DNA of 16,318 nucleotides from JAQVWU01 sp964628455. GTDB lineage: Bacteria; Bacillota; Clostridia; Oscillospirales; CAG-272. The position numbers were made by a program, and so were the translations under genes. Shown here piece by piece: positions 6,988 through 14,511 of this stretch. The stretch spans positions 1 to 16,318 of the forward strand of contig CAZVPD010000087.1 of assembly GCA_964628455.1 (NCBI GenBank). The letters run 5' to 3'. The first letter of the stretch is position 1. Each line of letters begins with the position of its first letter. The notes below the pieces were generated by a model. The model was not told the origin of the DNA. It did not search any database and saw nothing but the letters and a program-made list of their open reading frames with translations.

Positions 6988-8145
6988 ATGAAAACAAATT
7001 ATGATGTTATTGTCTGCGGGGGAGGCGTCGCCGGAATAGCTGCCGCTCTTTCGTCGGCAAGGGCAGGCGCCGAAATCTGCCTGATCGAAAAAGGATATGC
7101 TCCCGGCGGACTTGCCACTTTAGGCCTAATCGTCATATATCTGCCTTTGGATGACGGCGACGGTATTCAGATGAGCGGAGGGATCGCCGAGGAACTTTTA
7201 AAGGCTTCGATCAAATACGGTCCGGGCAATATTCCGCCTGTCTGGTCCGACAGGAGCAAAACTCCGGCGGAACGCTGCGGGATCCGGTATCAGGTCCGGT
7301 ATGAAGCCGCCCCTTTTATGATCGCGGCCGAGGAATTGCTTACGGACGCCGGTGTTAAAATCTGCTACGACGCAAGACTCGCCTCCGTAAAAACAGAAGG
7401 ATCCGCAATCAAATCCATTACGGCGGATACCAAATCCGGTGCCGCGGAAATGACTGCAGCCGCGTTTGTCGACGCAACCGGAGATGCCGATCTCTGTTGT
7501 TTCGCGGGTGAAAAAACAGCGGAAGGCAGGATAAACAGCCGCACAGGCTGGTATTATTCATATGACGGATCAATTATGCGTCTTCATGCGAATTCGGATC
7601 CCTATGACCCTGTCCCCGAAGGGAATAAAACATACGACGGACTCGATACCGAAGACATCAGCCGTCACATGATCGACATGCGCCGCTATATACTGTCCGA
7701 CGTTCTGAAAAGAAGAGAAGAGTACGGAAACGGTCTTTATCCCGTTTTGATTCCTGCTTTTCACGGACTTCGGACAACAAGGAGATTATCAACCGGTTTC
7801 GAATTCAGCGAGGATCTGCATGAACGCGTATGGTTTGAAGATGCTGTCGGAATGATCGGCAACTGGAAAAAAAGAGGTATGCGCTATACCATACCGTACC
7901 GCTCGATCCAGGCAGAAACATTCCGGAATCTTTATGCCGCGGGACGCTGTGTTTCGGCTGACAACAGCGGATGGGATCTGACCCGCGTCATACCAAGCTG
8001 CGCGGTAACAGGGGAAGCTGCCGGTCTTGCGGCGGCCATGCAGGCCGGAACGGGTGTCCCTCCCGACGCAGGATCCCTTGCGGCAGAACTGAAGGCCCGG
8101 GGAGTTCCGCTCGATAAAACGCTGTTTGAAAAGACCACCGAATGA
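6988..8145 (+). CDS. FAD-dependent oxidoreductase (FAD_oxidored-like flavoprotein)
   Basis: 385 residues. The N-terminus is a Rossmann FAD-binding site: YDVIVCGGGVAGIAAA with GxGxxG at 11-16, an acidic end to the second strand (LIEK), then PGGLATLG, a hallmark of the fumarate-reductase/FAD_oxidored group. ATGDADLC in the middle and YAAGRCVSADN plus AVTGEAAGLAAAMQ near the C-terminus complete the FAD fold. I see no iron-sulfur Cys cluster and no export signal, so it is a soluble cytoplasmic flavoprotein. Homologues are common next to glycoside hydrolases and sulfatases in Clostridia and related gut bacteria, with mostly unknown substrates; sugar or lactone oxidation is possible but unproved. 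It is 88 nt upstream of the sulfatase gene on the same strand with no convincing promoter between, so the two probably form an operon. A rightward promoter in 6806-6984 is not clear: TTGATA at 6934 with TATTTT at 6958 is weak. Confidence 0.85.
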   Translation: MKTNYDVIVCGGGVAGIAAALSSARAGAEICLIEKGYAPGGLATLGLIVIYLPLDDGDGIQMSGGIAEELLKASIKYGPGNIPPVWSDRSKTPAERCGIRYQVRYEAAPFMIAAEELLTDAGVKICYDARLASVKTEGSAIKSITADTKSGAAEMTAAAFVDATGDADLCCFAGEKTAEGRINSRTGWYYSYDGSIMRLHANSDPYDPVPEGNKTYDGLDTEDISRHMIDMRRYILSDVLKRREEYGNGLYPVLIPAFHGLRTTRRLSTGFEFSEDLHERVWFEDAVGMIGNWKKRGMRYTIPYRSIQAETFRNLYAAGRCVSADNSGWDLTRVIPSCAVTGEAAGLAAAMQAGTGVPPDAGSLAAELKARGVPLDKTLFEKTTE

Positions 8146-8193
8146 CAATTTTCTTTGTTTTGTGAATTGACAACGTAAACTTTGAAAGGAAAT

Positions 8194-8244
8194 ATGCTGC
8201 AGTCTCAAAAACCGGGACCGCCGCATACGAAGTATGATGAGTGA
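8194..8244 (+). CDS. Possible 16-codon leader ORF overlapping the sulfatase start
   Basis: ATG at 8194 follows AAAGGA (8185-8190) at 3 nt and encodes a 16-residue peptide, MLQSQKPGPPHTKYDE. It stops at TGA 8242-8244, just inside the sulfatase gene in another frame. The sulfatase ATG at 8234 has only a poor site of its own, so ribosomes ending the leader could re-start on it. The spacing is short and a chance ORF of this size is common, so this is a low-confidence call. Confidence 0.25.
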   Translation: MLQSQKPGPPHTKYDE

Positions 8245-9685
8245 CAAAACGAATATCATTTTTATTCTTGCCGATGACCTGGGTTCATGGGCGACGGGCT
8301 GCGCGGGAAACTGTGAAGTCATCACGCCGAATATCGACCTCCTCGCCGCTTCGGGCATGCGATTCGATCATTTTTTCTGCACATCGCCCGTATGTTCCCC
8401 TTCGCGGGCATCGATTTTAACCGGATTGATGCCCTCCCGGCACGGTATACACGACTGGCTGCGTTCGGGTAATATCGATATCAATAAATTGAATGAAAGC
8501 CAGAGACAGGCCGGCTGGTACGGTGAGGAAAAAGAGGGTATAGAGTATCTCGCCGGATATACCGCATATACGGAAATTCTGGCCGAAGCGGGATACAGCT
8601 GCGCGTTATCGGGAAAATGGCATCTCGGGAACAGCCACCGTCCGCAAAAAGGCTTCACGCGCTGGAATGTTCTGGCACGCGGCGGGTGCAACTATTACGG
8701 TTCCGATATGGCTTCGGAAAACGGCATATACATCAACGGGGATTATATAACAGACACGATAACGGATAATGCCCTGAATTTTCTTGATGAGCTGCAAGGA
8801 GAACAGCCTTTTTACCTCGGTATACATTATACATCGCCTCATACGCCCTGGAATGAAGATCAGCATCCGCCGGAAATATGGAATCTTTATAACGGCTGCG
8901 AGTTCAGGTCGGCGCCTTCGCTGCCTCCCCACAGATGGCAGTCGCTGACCTGTCAGATCGCCCGAACCGAAGAGGAACGCTGCCGTCTGCTTCGCGGTTA
9001 CTATACCGCGATCACAGCTATGGACAAGAACATCGGGCGCCTGCTTGACCGGCTTTATAAAAAAAATCTGACCGGAAACACTCTGATCGTCTTTATGGGC
9101 GACAACGGAATGAATCTCGGCCATCACGGGATATGGGGAAAAGGGAACGGGACATTCCCTCTGAATATGTATGATACCTCTGTGAAAGTCCCCTGCATTT
9201 TCAGCCATCCCGGAAGAATTCCCGCCGGCATAACCTGTGACGCATTGCTTTCTCAGTATGATTTCATGCCTTCGCTGCTGGAATATACCGGTTATGCCGA
9301 TCAAACGCCGTCCATGCTTCCCGGCATCAGCTTTGCCGGACTGCTTGACGGAAAAACACGGGATACAGAAAGTCGGGCGGTTTATGTGTATGACGAATAC
9401 GGTCCGGTACGCATGATACGCGACAAGCATTATAAATATATCCATCGGTATCCATATGGTGAACACGAACTGTATGATATGATCTCCGACCCGGATGAGA
9501 CGGAAAATCTTGCGTGGAATTCAGCATTTTATGATATAAAGGCGGAATACAGGCATAAAATGGATCTGTGGTTTCTGGCAAATGCGGATCCGGAAACCGA
9601 CGGTTCCCGCGAGGCGGTGACCGGATTCGGCCAGACGGGACTTTCGGGGATAAAAAGCAGCGGTTATACGGCATACCGGAGCTGA
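8234..9685 (+). CDS. Cys-type S1 family sulfatase without export signal
   Basis: 483 residues. The N-terminus NIIFILADDLG gives metal-binding Asp14-Asp15. C-S-P-S-R with Cys54 and Arg58 is the sulfatase signature, whose Cys is converted to formylglycine by a separate radical-SAM (anSME) or FGE enzyme not encoded here. SGKWHLG gives Lys128 and His130, and GDNGMNLGHHG gives Asp290 and Asn291. The C-terminal part (KYIHRYPYGEHELYDMISDPDETENL) is typical of S1 sulfatases acting on sugars. There is no signal peptide, so it probably removes sulfate from imported glycans or small sulfate esters in the cytoplasm. Related phosphonate hydrolases share the motif, so the activity is not certain. ATGs at 8234 and 8237 are both possible, and the site before them is weak. 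No other in-frame start exists back to the stop at 8183. It follows the FAD oxidoreductase gene and is convergent with the gene ending at 9731. Confidence 0.9.
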   Translation: MMSDKTNIIFILADDLGSWATGCAGNCEVITPNIDLLAASGMRFDHFFCTSPVCSPSRASILTGLMPSRHGIHDWLRSGNIDINKLNESQRQAGWYGEEKEGIEYLAGYTAYTEILAEAGYSCALSGKWHLGNSHRPQKGFTRWNVLARGGCNYYGSDMASENGIYINGDYITDTITDNALNFLDELQGEQPFYLGIHYTSPHTPWNEDQHPPEIWNLYNGCEFRSAPSLPPHRWQSLTCQIARTEEERCRLLRGYYTAITAMDKNIGRLLDRLYKKNLTGNTLIVFMGDNGMNLGHHGIWGKGNGTFPLNMYDTSVKVPCIFSHPGRIPAGITCDALLSQYDFMPSLLEYTGYADQTPSMLPGISFAGLLDGKTRDTESRAVYVYDEYGPVRMIRDKHYKYIHRYPYGEHELYDMISDPDETENLAWNSAFYDIKAEYRHKMDLWFLANADPETDGSREAVTGFGQTGLSGIKSSGYTAYRS

Positions 9686-9730
9686 ATCATATCCATCCAT
9701 TCTTTGCACCGGCTCGATGTCCCGGCATCT

Positions 9731-10447
9731 TCAGAAAGACACACGGGCAACAACCGGACGATGGTCCGATTCTTCCGATGCGGGAACATATGCTTTATGG
9801 ATTTTAAAGTCCTCCGACACGAATATATAATCGATGCGCCGGTCCGGTCTGTCCGAACGGAAGGTGAATGACTCGTTTTTCGGAAGGCCGGCTGCCGCGT
9901 CGATGAAGAACTTAAAAACCGGTGCCAAAACAGGATGTTCCGGTTCGGCGTTCAGATCGCCCATAAATATGACGGGCAGCTCCGTTTTTGAAAGCCGCAT
10001 TGTTTCGGAAACGGCGCTCCTCTGTTCATTTTCGGAAAGTCCGTAATGCGAGGTAAGGACGCGGATCTTTTTACCGCCGGCGTCGAGCACCGCATCGATG
10101 TGAACGCGCGGCTCAAAGGATATTTTATTATTATCCGGCGGCGTTTCGGGAACGGGTACTGTCCCGCATGAAAGAAAAGGATATCTGCTGAGCAATGCGA
10201 TCCCGTATTCTCCGCCGTCATGATCAATGGCACGGGCGAAATAACGGCAGGTATATCCGAGAGATTCGGCATAAATTTCGGTCTGCGAGGTATATCCGCT
10301 GTGTTTTGTATTCAGGTGAACTTCGTTTAAACCGAGTATATCCGGAGAGACCCGCCGTATCGTTTCGATTTTGCCCGTAAGGTCATAGCGTCCGTCAATG
10401 GTGCGCCCCGAAAAAACATTATATGTCATCAGCGTCAGAAACCCCAT
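9731..10447 (-). CDS. Endonuclease/exonuclease/phosphatase (EEP) family protein
   Basis: 238 residues from ATG at 10445-10447. The DNase I-like fold shows all its catalytic blocks: MTYNVFSG with Asn10, GLNEVHL with Glu42, TSHYGLS, MGDLNAEP with Asp164 and Asn166, RRIDYIFVS with Asp206 and SDHRPVV with Asp228 and His229. It is therefore expected to be an active Mg-dependent phosphodiesterase or phosphatase. Bacterial members of this size act on nucleic acids, lipids or sugar phosphates, and the target is not readable. The start lies 4 nt after the stop of the small membrane-protein gene upstream (TGA 10452-10454), with GGTGA as a modest ribosome site. Starts further upstream (10468 or 10549) would overlap that gene and lack good sites. 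The pair shares the promoter at 10769-10797, so a membrane-linked role is conceivable. Confidence 0.85.
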   Translation of the reverse strand: MGFLTLMTYNVFSGRTIDGRYDLTGKIETIRRVSPDILGLNEVHLNTKHSGYTSQTEIYAESLGYTCRYFARAIDHDGGEYGIALLSRYPFLSCGTVPVPETPPDNNKISFEPRVHIDAVLDAGGKKIRVLTSHYGLSENEQRSAVSETMRLSKTELPVIFMGDLNAEPEHPVLAPVFKFFIDAAAGLPKNESFTFRSDRPDRRIDYIFVSEDFKIHKAYVPASEESDHRPVVARVSF

Positions 10448-10451
10448 CGGA

Positions 10452-10730
10452 TCACCATCTTTTGACATAGCGGAATTTATGGAATAAACATGAAAACATA
10501 AGCGGCAACACAATCGCGGAAACGGCGATGCCTGCGATGAGCGCCGCATCGATTACGCGAAACTCAATACCGGTAGTTTTATTTGAAAGCGACCAAACCG
10601 GATCTTCCCGCCGGTCTCTGCGAAAAACCGAAACTTTTACATCAAAATCTTTTCGGATCATCAGGGCATCGGAGGCATTGCGAAGCTTTTTATAATGATT
10701 CAGTAATTTGACGATATAATTTTCGTTCAT
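10452..10730 (-). CDS. Small one-helix membrane protein of unknown function
   Basis: 92 residues, family not recognised. The start has GAGGG 6 nt upstream and a good promoter at 10769-10797, so it is likely a real gene. Residues 1-20 are Lys/Leu/Asn-rich and could form an amphipathic helix, and 27-55 are charged (FRRDRRED). Residues about 60-82 (IDAALIAGIAVSAIVLPLMFSC) form one clear membrane-spanning helix, followed by a basic tail (HKFRYVKRW). By the positive-inside rule the C-terminus is cytoplasmic, although the charged N-terminal part makes this uncertain. It is 4 nt upstream of the EEP-fold gene in the same transcript, so the two products may act together. Confidence 0.65.
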   Translation of the reverse strand: MNENYIVKLLNHYKKLRNASDALMIRKDFDVKVSVFRRDRREDPVWSLSNKTTGIEFRVIDAALIAGIAVSAIVLPLMFSCLFHKFRYVKRW

Positions 10731-10768
10731 TTTTTACCCTCTTTATCTTAATATATTTTCTATATATT

Positions 10769-10797
10769 ATTATAACTTATTTCTTTCGTTTTTACAA
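10769..10797 (-). promoter_or_regulatory. Sigma-A type promoter for the small membrane protein - EEP operon
   Basis: On the minus strand TTGTAA (10792-10797), a 17-nt spacer and a perfect TATAAT (10769-10774), in a very AT-rich gap. The -35 matches 4/6. The leader would be about 30 nt to the ATG at 10730. The remaining 10798-10883 must hold the rightward GH51 promoter. TAAAAT at 10838-10843 is a possible -10, but I see no good -35 for it. Confidence 0.6.
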
Positions 10798-10883
10798 GTA
10801 AAAAGAATAAAGTTCATTATGATGAGAAACATGTTCTTAAAATACCGCAACGAATTATATCACAACGGAAGAAGGAATTACAG

Positions 10884-12348
10884 ATGAAAAAAATCGAAAT
10901 AATCACCGACAAGCATTTCGTTACAGGAAAAGTGGACCCGAGAATCTACGGCTCGTTTATCGAGCATCTGGGCAGGGCTGTTTATGAAGGAATTTATCAG
11001 CCGGGTCACGCGTCTGCGGACGCGGACGGATTCCGAAAGGATGCTGCCGGTCTTGTCCGTGAAATGAATGTGCCGGTCGTGCGTTATCCCGGCGGTAATT
11101 TCGTTTCGGGATACAACTGGGAAGACGGTATCGGCCCGAAGGAGTCCAGGCCGGCCCGTCTGGACCTTGCCTGGGGCGTCACGGAGGATAACACATTCGG
11201 TCTGAACGAATTCATCTCGTGGTGTAAAACAGCGGGGACCAAGCCGATGATGGCTGTCAATCTGGGCACACGCGGAGCAGCCGAAGCCAAAGACATCGTT
11301 GAATACTGCAATCATAAAGGAGGCACGTATTTATCCGACCTGCGGCGCAGTCACGGCTATGAAGCGCCGCATGACATTAAGCTCTGGTGNNNNNNNNNNA
11401 ACAGCGTCGGAATACGCGCGTACGGCTCTCGAATCGGCAAAAATCATGAAATGGGTCGACCCGTCCATCGAGCTTGTTGCCTGCGGGAGCTCCGGCCGGG
11501 GAATGCCCACCTTCGGTGAATGGGAAGCCTGCGTACTGGACGAATGTTACAACGAAGTGGATTATATATCGCTTCATACCTATTACGGGAATCATTCGGG
11601 CAACACGTGCGAATTTCTTGCGAACACGATGGATTTTGAAAGTTTTATCGATTCGGTGATTTCGGTCTGCGATTATATCAAAGCGAAAAAACGCGTAAAA
11701 AAACAGATAAATCTTTCGTTTGACGAATGGAATGTCTGGTATCACTCTCAGGGGACGCCGTTTGAAAAATGGTCAAAACATCCGCACCAGCTTGAGGATG
11801 TTTATAACTTCGAAGACGCACTTTTAGTGGGCAGCATGCTGATAACTCTCATGAACCATGCGGACCGCGTAAAAATAGCCTGTCTTGCGCAGCTTGTAAA
11901 CGTGATCGCACCGATCATGACTTCCGATTCCGGAGCATGGAGACAGACGATTTTCTATCCCCTGATGCATGCGAGTCATATGGGGCGCGGAACCGTATTG
12001 AAAAGCATCCTACCCGACGTTCCTAAATATGACGCGGGAAAATATACCGATGTTCCCGCAATCGACTGTTCGGTCGTCCGGAACGAAGAATCGGACTCTG
12101 TTTCGTTTTTTGCCGTAAACAAAGATCTTGAAGAAGATTTTGAAATAACCTGTGACCTTCGTCAGTTTGACGGTTATAAAGTAAATACCCATACAGTCTT
12201 CGAGAACGAAAACATGAAAGCGGTCAATACCGAAACGAATCCTATGAATGTCATACCGCATAATAAGGGGATCTCATCTGTAAAGGACGGTGTTTTAACT
12301 GCCCGGTTGAACCGTCATTCCTGGAATGTGATCAGGCTCTCAAAATAA
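10884..12348 (+). CDS. GH51 alpha-L-arabinofuranosidase, interrupted by an assembly gap
   Basis: Removes terminal alpha-L-arabinofuranose from arabinoxylan or arabinan oligosaccharides. The start at 10884 has GAAGGA 7 nt upstream. The first part (10884-11389, 168 full codons) shows GH51 marks: IYGSFIEHLGRAVYEGIY, VVRYPGGNFVSGYNWEDGIGP and FGLNEFISWC. After ten Ns the frame resumes with TASEYARTALESAKIMKWVDPSIELVACGSS and VDYISLHTYYGN, then LSFDEWNVWY with the nucleophile Glu at 11725-11727, and the C-terminal beta domain. The family motif G-N-E-M-D-G-P-W-Q with the acid/base Glu falls in the gap. The two halves appear in different frames only because the N-run is not the true length. With about 42 missing bases the protein would be near 498 residues, normal for GH51. 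There is no signal peptide, so it acts on imported oligosaccharides. It is followed 2 nt later by recG. Confidence 0.9.
11390..11399. other. Assembly gap (10 Ns) inside the GH51 gene
   Basis: Ten Ns, a placeholder length. The flanking reading frames differ by +1 across them, and the family alignment puts about 14 residues between Trp168 and the TASEY segment. The real gap is therefore a multiple of three, most likely 42 nt. Confidence 0.85.
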
Positions 12349-12350
12349 AA

Positions 12351-14495
12351 ATGGATATTAAATTCGATACGGATATCCGAAAGCTGCCCGGTATAGGAGC
12401 AAAGAGGGCGGTTATGCTTGCCCGTCTCGGAATAACCGACGCCGGCAGCCTTCTTTATCACTTTCCCCGCGGGTATCAGCATCGCGGGGACATACGCCTG
12501 CTGGCGGAAGCTGCCGACGGAGAGATATGCGCTTTTATTCTGACGGTTTCTTCGCGTCCCGTTACGGCTGTGCTGCCGAAACATCTGACGATTATAAAAC
12601 TGACCGCATTTGATGACAGCGGAAAATGCAGCATCACTTTTTTCAACCAAACTTTTGTCAAAGATAAATTTACGGTCGGGTCTGTTTTTCGCTTTTGGGG
12701 TAAGATCACTGTCAGAGGCGCATTCCGTGAACTTTCTTCTCCGCAGTTCGAACCGGTTATAGACGGATACCCTTTACCCGAATTCAAAGCCCTGTATCCG
12801 CTTACCGAAGGTCTGACACAAAACATCGTGGGAGCACTGATACACGACCTTCTGTCGGGAATGGCCGGTAAACTGCCTGAAACAATCCCGTCTGCCGTCA
12901 GGGAGAAATACGGCCTTTGTACGGCGCTGTTTGCGTTCAATGCGATACACAATCCCGAGAGTTATGAAACGCTGAACCGCGGACGCGATTATTTTATTTT
13001 CGAAGAATTGTATATGTTCGCTCTGGCGATCCATTCGTCAAAAAGAGAACGGCATAAAGGATCAGCCCCCGTGATGGCTTTATCGAAGGCCCGGTTTGAC
13101 GAATTTCTGAACTCCCTTCCCTTCTCTCTGACACATGCGCAACAACGTTCGGCGGATGAAATATACAGCGATCTTGCTTCCGGCGTACCCATGAACCGCA
13201 TGCTGTCCGGTGATGTGGGCAGCGGCAAAACGGTTTGCGCGGCCGCTGCGGTATACTGCGCCGCATTAAACGGATATCAGTCGGTCCTGATGGCTCCCAC
13301 CGAAATACTGGCCGGTCAGCATTACCATGACCTTTCTTCTTTTTTTGACCGTTTCGGCATAAAAACAGCGCTTCTTACCGGTTCGCTCAAGGCGGCAGAA
13401 AAGCGCATGATCTATGAAAAACTGATGTCGGGGGAACTGAATTTCGCAGTCGGAACACATGCGGTTATCAGCGGCAGCGTTTGTTTTTCGAAGCTCGGGC
13501 TGGTCATCACGGATGAACAGCACAGATTCGGTGTAGCGCAGCGCGCGGCTCTTGCGGGAAAAGGAGGAGATATAACCCCTCATGTACTCGTGATGTCGGC
13601 GACGCCTATCCCGCGGTCGCTTGCGCTGGTCCTTTACGGCGATCTTGATCTGTCCGTTTTGGATGAGCTTCCGCCGGGACGTCAGACAGTCGACACCTTC
13701 ATCGTTTCCGAAAGTTACCGTAAACGGCTTGACGCGTTCATACGCCGCCACACCGATGCCGGGAATCAGGTTTATGTGGTTTGTCCCGCGGTTGAATCGC
13801 CTGAAGATGAACCATACGAAGGCGAAGTTATACAATTCGGATATGATTACGACGCCGAGGAAGCCGTCAATGCGTCCCTTCCCTTAAAAAACGCGGTTGA
13901 AACGGCAGAACGGCTTCAAAACACCTTTCCCGATCTGCGCGTCGGTTGTATCCACGGCCGGCTGAAAGCTTCCGAAAAAGAAAGCATTATGGCTGATTTC
14001 AGCCGGAATCTGATACAGATCCTCGTTTCCACAACCGTTATCGAAGTCGGCGTCAATATACCCAACGCTACATTAATGATCATCGAAAATGCCGAGCGGT
14101 ATGGTTTGTCGCAGCTGCATCAGCTTCGGGGCCGGGTAGGCAGAAGCCCGTTGAAATCTTTCTGCGTCCTTGTTACGGACAGCAGCAACGAGCAGTCTCT
14201 GGCAAGGCTTGCGGTGATGCGGGAAACCAACAACGGGTATAAAATCGCCGAACGAGACCTTGAATTGCGGGGTCCCGGTGATTTTTTCCCGCAGTTTAAC
14301 GGAGAAATACGGCAGCACGGAGGCTTCCGTTTCCGGCTCGCTTCCCTCTGCGGCAATATGGAAACAGTGTCGGGCGCGTTCAATGCCGCGATCTATGTTC
14401 TAAAAGAGGACCCCGGTCTGAATGAACCCGAAAACCAGCCTGCAGCCGGATTTATCCGTCAGATGCTCGGATGGAACAGCGACGGCATGAATTGA
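12351..14495 (+). CDS. recG: ATP-dependent DNA helicase RecG
   Basis: 714 residues, the branch-migration helicase that remodels stalled forks and Holliday junctions. An N-terminal wedge/OB region (about 1-240) begins with a helix-hairpin-like LPGIGAKRA and contains PRGYQHR. The helicase core has Walker A GDVGSGKT (287-294), APTEILA, DEQH (388-391), SATPIPRSLA (416-425), STTVIEVGVNIPNA and QLRGRVGR (591-598). The C-terminal translocation element ERDLELRGPGDFF...RQHG carries about 5 extra residues (PQFNGEI at 647-653) compared with the usual GDFFGTRQxG. Length is slightly above the common 670-700. The ATG lies 2 nt after the GH51 stop codon (12346-12348) and has no Shine-Dalgarno site (A-rich AAAATAAAA), so it probably depends on re-starting ribosomes from the glycosidase gene. 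It is convergent with ribF, 1 nt apart. Confidence 0.95.
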   Translation: MDIKFDTDIRKLPGIGAKRAVMLARLGITDAGSLLYHFPRGYQHRGDIRLLAEAADGEICAFILTVSSRPVTAVLPKHLTIIKLTAFDDSGKCSITFFNQTFVKDKFTVGSVFRFWGKITVRGAFRELSSPQFEPVIDGYPLPEFKALYPLTEGLTQNIVGALIHDLLSGMAGKLPETIPSAVREKYGLCTALFAFNAIHNPESYETLNRGRDYFIFEELYMFALAIHSSKRERHKGSAPVMALSKARFDEFLNSLPFSLTHAQQRSADEIYSDLASGVPMNRMLSGDVGSGKTVCAAAAVYCAALNGYQSVLMAPTEILAGQHYHDLSSFFDRFGIKTALLTGSLKAAEKRMIYEKLMSGELNFAVGTHAVISGSVCFSKLGLVITDEQHRFGVAQRAALAGKGGDITPHVLVMSATPIPRSLALVLYGDLDLSVLDELPPGRQTVDTFIVSESYRKRLDAFIRRHTDAGNQVYVVCPAVESPEDEPYEGEVIQFGYDYDAEEAVNASLPLKNAVETAERLQNTFPDLRVGCIHGRLKASEKESIMADFSRNLIQILVSTTVIEVGVNIPNATLMIIENAERYGLSQLHQLRGRVGRSPLKSFCVLVTDSSNEQSLARLAVMRETNNGYKIAERDLELRGPGDFFPQFNGEIRQHGGFRFRLASLCGNMETVSGAFNAAIYVLKEDPGLNEPENQPAAGFIRQMLGWNSDGMN

Positions 14496-14511
14496 TTTAA
14501 TAATCAAATGC
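14485..14511. terminator. Hairpin spanning both stop codons of recG and ribF
   Basis: TTGATT (14492-14497) - TAAT - AATCAA (14502-14507) is a perfect 6-bp stem. It is extended by GCAT (14485-14488) pairing with ATGC (14508-14511) across a 3-nt bulge. It contains the TGA of recG and the TAA of ribF. A short TTTT at 14514-14517 follows on the plus strand. The hairpin is symmetrical, so it could slow polymerase from both sides, but it is AT-rich and not a classic terminator. Confidence 0.35.

Noticed and set aside
8167..8195. Perfect TTGACA at 8167-8172 before the sulfatase gene as a promoter
   Set aside because: With 17-nt spacing the -10 position reads AAATAT, a poor match, and it would overlap the leader start. 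An operon with the upstream FAD gene is simpler.
8606..9466. 286-codon open frame on the minus strand opposite the sulfatase gene
   Set aside because: The plus strand holds the complete sulfatase active site. The antisense product has no family marks, and there is no promoter or ribosome site at its start.
9686..9730. Terminator between the convergent sulfatase and EEP genes
   Set aside because: The best inverted repeat (GATG-N6-CATC) has only four pairs and no T-run.
11299..11519. Apparent frameshift or broken arabinofuranosidase gene
   Set aside because: The frame change coincides exactly with the run of Ns and disappears if the gap is given the length the family requires, so it is not evidence of a pseudogene.
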